From DATAYF01 sp036272735 (GTDB lineage Bacteria > Chloroflexota > Ktedonobacteria > Ktedonobacterales > Ktedonobacteraceae), in NCBI GenBank assembly GCA_036272735.1, contig DATAYF010000011.1, positions 1-14,519 on the forward strand: a DNA stretch of 14,519 nt, read 5' to 3'. Both the position numbers and the translations under genes were made by a program. This document shows, piece after piece, positions 13,894-14,519 of this stretch (positions are counted from its first letter, which is position 1; each line of letters starts with the position of its first letter). Under the pieces are notes generated by a model. It was not told the origin of the DNA and searched no databases. It worked only from the letters and a program-made list of their open reading frames with translations.

Positions 13894-14519
13894 TCAACTG
13901 AAGACTCCCCGTGCTAAAGCAACGGGGGTTCTGGGCGGTCCTTCCATGCTTCCAACCTTCCTCGTCTGAGGAGGAAGCGTGGCTCTGGTGTTGGTTCGCG
14001 CGAGACTTTGAGGCTGAGGGGCTGCGGACGGACTCTGGCACGGGGAATACCCATGCGACGGCGGCAAGCATTGCCACGCGTTTGCCCGTTGTTGCAATCG
14101 CTCATGTACCGCCCGCAGGCGCGTCTCCGCACCTTCCCAGGGTACTGTGTACCGGGAACATGAGGGAATGGGATCTGCTGCATCAAGATAGGCCGCCAGA
14201 AAAGCCGAATACAGATCCCGTTGCACGGGACCTATGCCACATGTGCAGGTGTGCCAGCGCTGCGACAGCGGCTTTTTGACACACGTACCACAGCCATGAC
14301 AAAATTGCGAGAGTTTGGTGGTGCGCGTGGAGACTTCGAGCAGGGTGCCGCCCGTGCTTGCAACGGTGCGTTTCAATCGTTCTATAAACATCCCTGGAGC
14401 GCGAAGTCCCACGCTTTTGCCATACTGTTTCTGCCACCCTTTATAACTGATCTTTTCAAGGATGATGGTGTTGCCGATGCGTACGATTTCATGCGCCATG
14501 CGTCCGTGCAGGCTCTTGC
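13894..14519 (-). CDS. tnpB: TnpB-like RNA-guided nuclease / IS605 OrfB, C-terminal part
   Basis: The frame is open past the right edge of the window, so the N-terminal half and RuvC-I are missing. Read on the minus strand it begins KSLHGRMAHEIVRIGN and has the RuvC-II segment TIILEKISYKGWQ with the catalytic Glu. A zinc ribbon follows (FCHGCG...HTCTCG, with an extra Cys), then QRDLYSAFLA, where the Asp fits the RuvC-III position of the usual DRDxNAA. TnpB is a nuclease guided by an RNA made from the right end of the element. After RANAWQ (about 14079) this frame gives a Pro/Ser/Ala-rich tail ending at 13894. The neighbouring frame instead reads MGIPRARVRPQPLSL to RLEAWKDRPEPPLL and stops at 13914, inside the right-end hairpin. 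That looks more protein-like, so a frameshift near 14060-14080 is possible. Active state unknown. Confidence 0.82.
   Translation of the reverse strand, partial: KSLHGRMAHEIVRIGNTIILEKISYKGWQKQYGKSVGLRAPGMFIERLKRTVASTGGTLLEVSTRTTKLSQFCHGCGTCVKKPLSQRWHTCTCGIGPVQRDLYSAFLAAYLDAADPIPSCSRYTVPWEGAETRLRAVHERLQQRANAWQCLPPSHGYSPCQSPSAAPQPQSLARTNTRATLPPQTRKVGSMEGPPRTPVALARGVFS
13896..14519 (-). mobile_element. IS200/IS605-family element, right-end part
   Basis: The element runs from about the TTCA after the right-end hairpin (near 13896, boundary approximate) past the window edge. It carries the tnpB 3' part. No tnpA is visible. If the guide-RNA model holds, the bases just below 13896, read on the minus strand, would be the guide. 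Confidence 0.6.
13905..13929 (-). repeat. Right-end hairpin of the TnpB element
   Basis: CCCCGT (13907-13912) pairs with ACGGGG (13922-13927), and GC-TAAA-GC (13913-13920) closes the loop with one bulged A. In IS200/IS605 elements such a subterminal hairpin marks the right end and forms the 3' part of the guide RNA scaffold. The alternative tnpB frame stops in its loop (13914-13916). Confidence 0.65.

Noticed and set aside
13775..14077. 100-residue minus-strand open frame across the IS right end
   Set aside because: Crosses both end hairpins and has no ribosome site; a third-frame shadow of the TnpB tail.

Overview
The window looks like chromosomal DNA of a Gram-positive-like, filament-forming bacterium of the Chloroflexota, most likely class Ktedonobacteria. 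That placement is inference. It rests on moderate GC content, frequent TTG/GTG starts, a split b6-type cytochrome b with an APWY-type quinol site, tandem paralogous GT-C membrane proteins, a NarL-type two-component pair and an IS200/IS605-type TnpB remnant. No rRNA or other marker gene is present to prove it.

Layout. 1-207 is the 3' end of a JAMM/MPN metalloprotease gene, followed by a 21-bp perfect inverted repeat (216-276). 626-4284 holds two tandem, clearly paralogous polytopic membrane proteins that resemble GT-C glycosyltransferases. 4408-5643 is an FAD-dependent pyridine-nucleotide-type oxidoreductase. 5836-6183 is a small acidic orphan protein with a palindrome-containing leader. On the minus strand, 6222-8019 encodes a NarL/LuxR response regulator and its histidine kinase. 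A 690-base intergenic region with an operator-like palindrome separates this pair from the divergent respiratory cluster.

The respiratory cluster (8710-13668, plus strand) is the core of the window. It encodes cytochrome b6-like and subunit IV-like halves of a split cytochrome b, and a Tat-exported Rieske protein. These are followed by a membrane-anchored protein with a C-terminal type I copper (cupredoxin) domain, and by a 12-helix membrane protein of unknown function. The cupredoxin protein has a middle region resembling a c-type cytochrome in which CxxCH has become C-x3-C-Y. The natural reading is a (mena)quinol-oxidising bc/b6f-like complex that passes electrons from Rieske to a tethered blue-copper centre instead of a c-type heme. 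No CxxCH motif is seen in any gene of the cluster. A strong intrinsic terminator (13692-13742) closes it.

The right end (about 13755-14519) is mobile-element DNA. It holds the C-terminal part of a minus-strand TnpB-like protein (RuvC-II Glu, zinc ribbon and RuvC-III Asp visible), its right-end hairpin, and a second, facing, end-like hairpin. The TnpB C-terminus is open in two frames, so a frameshift near 14060-14080 is possible.
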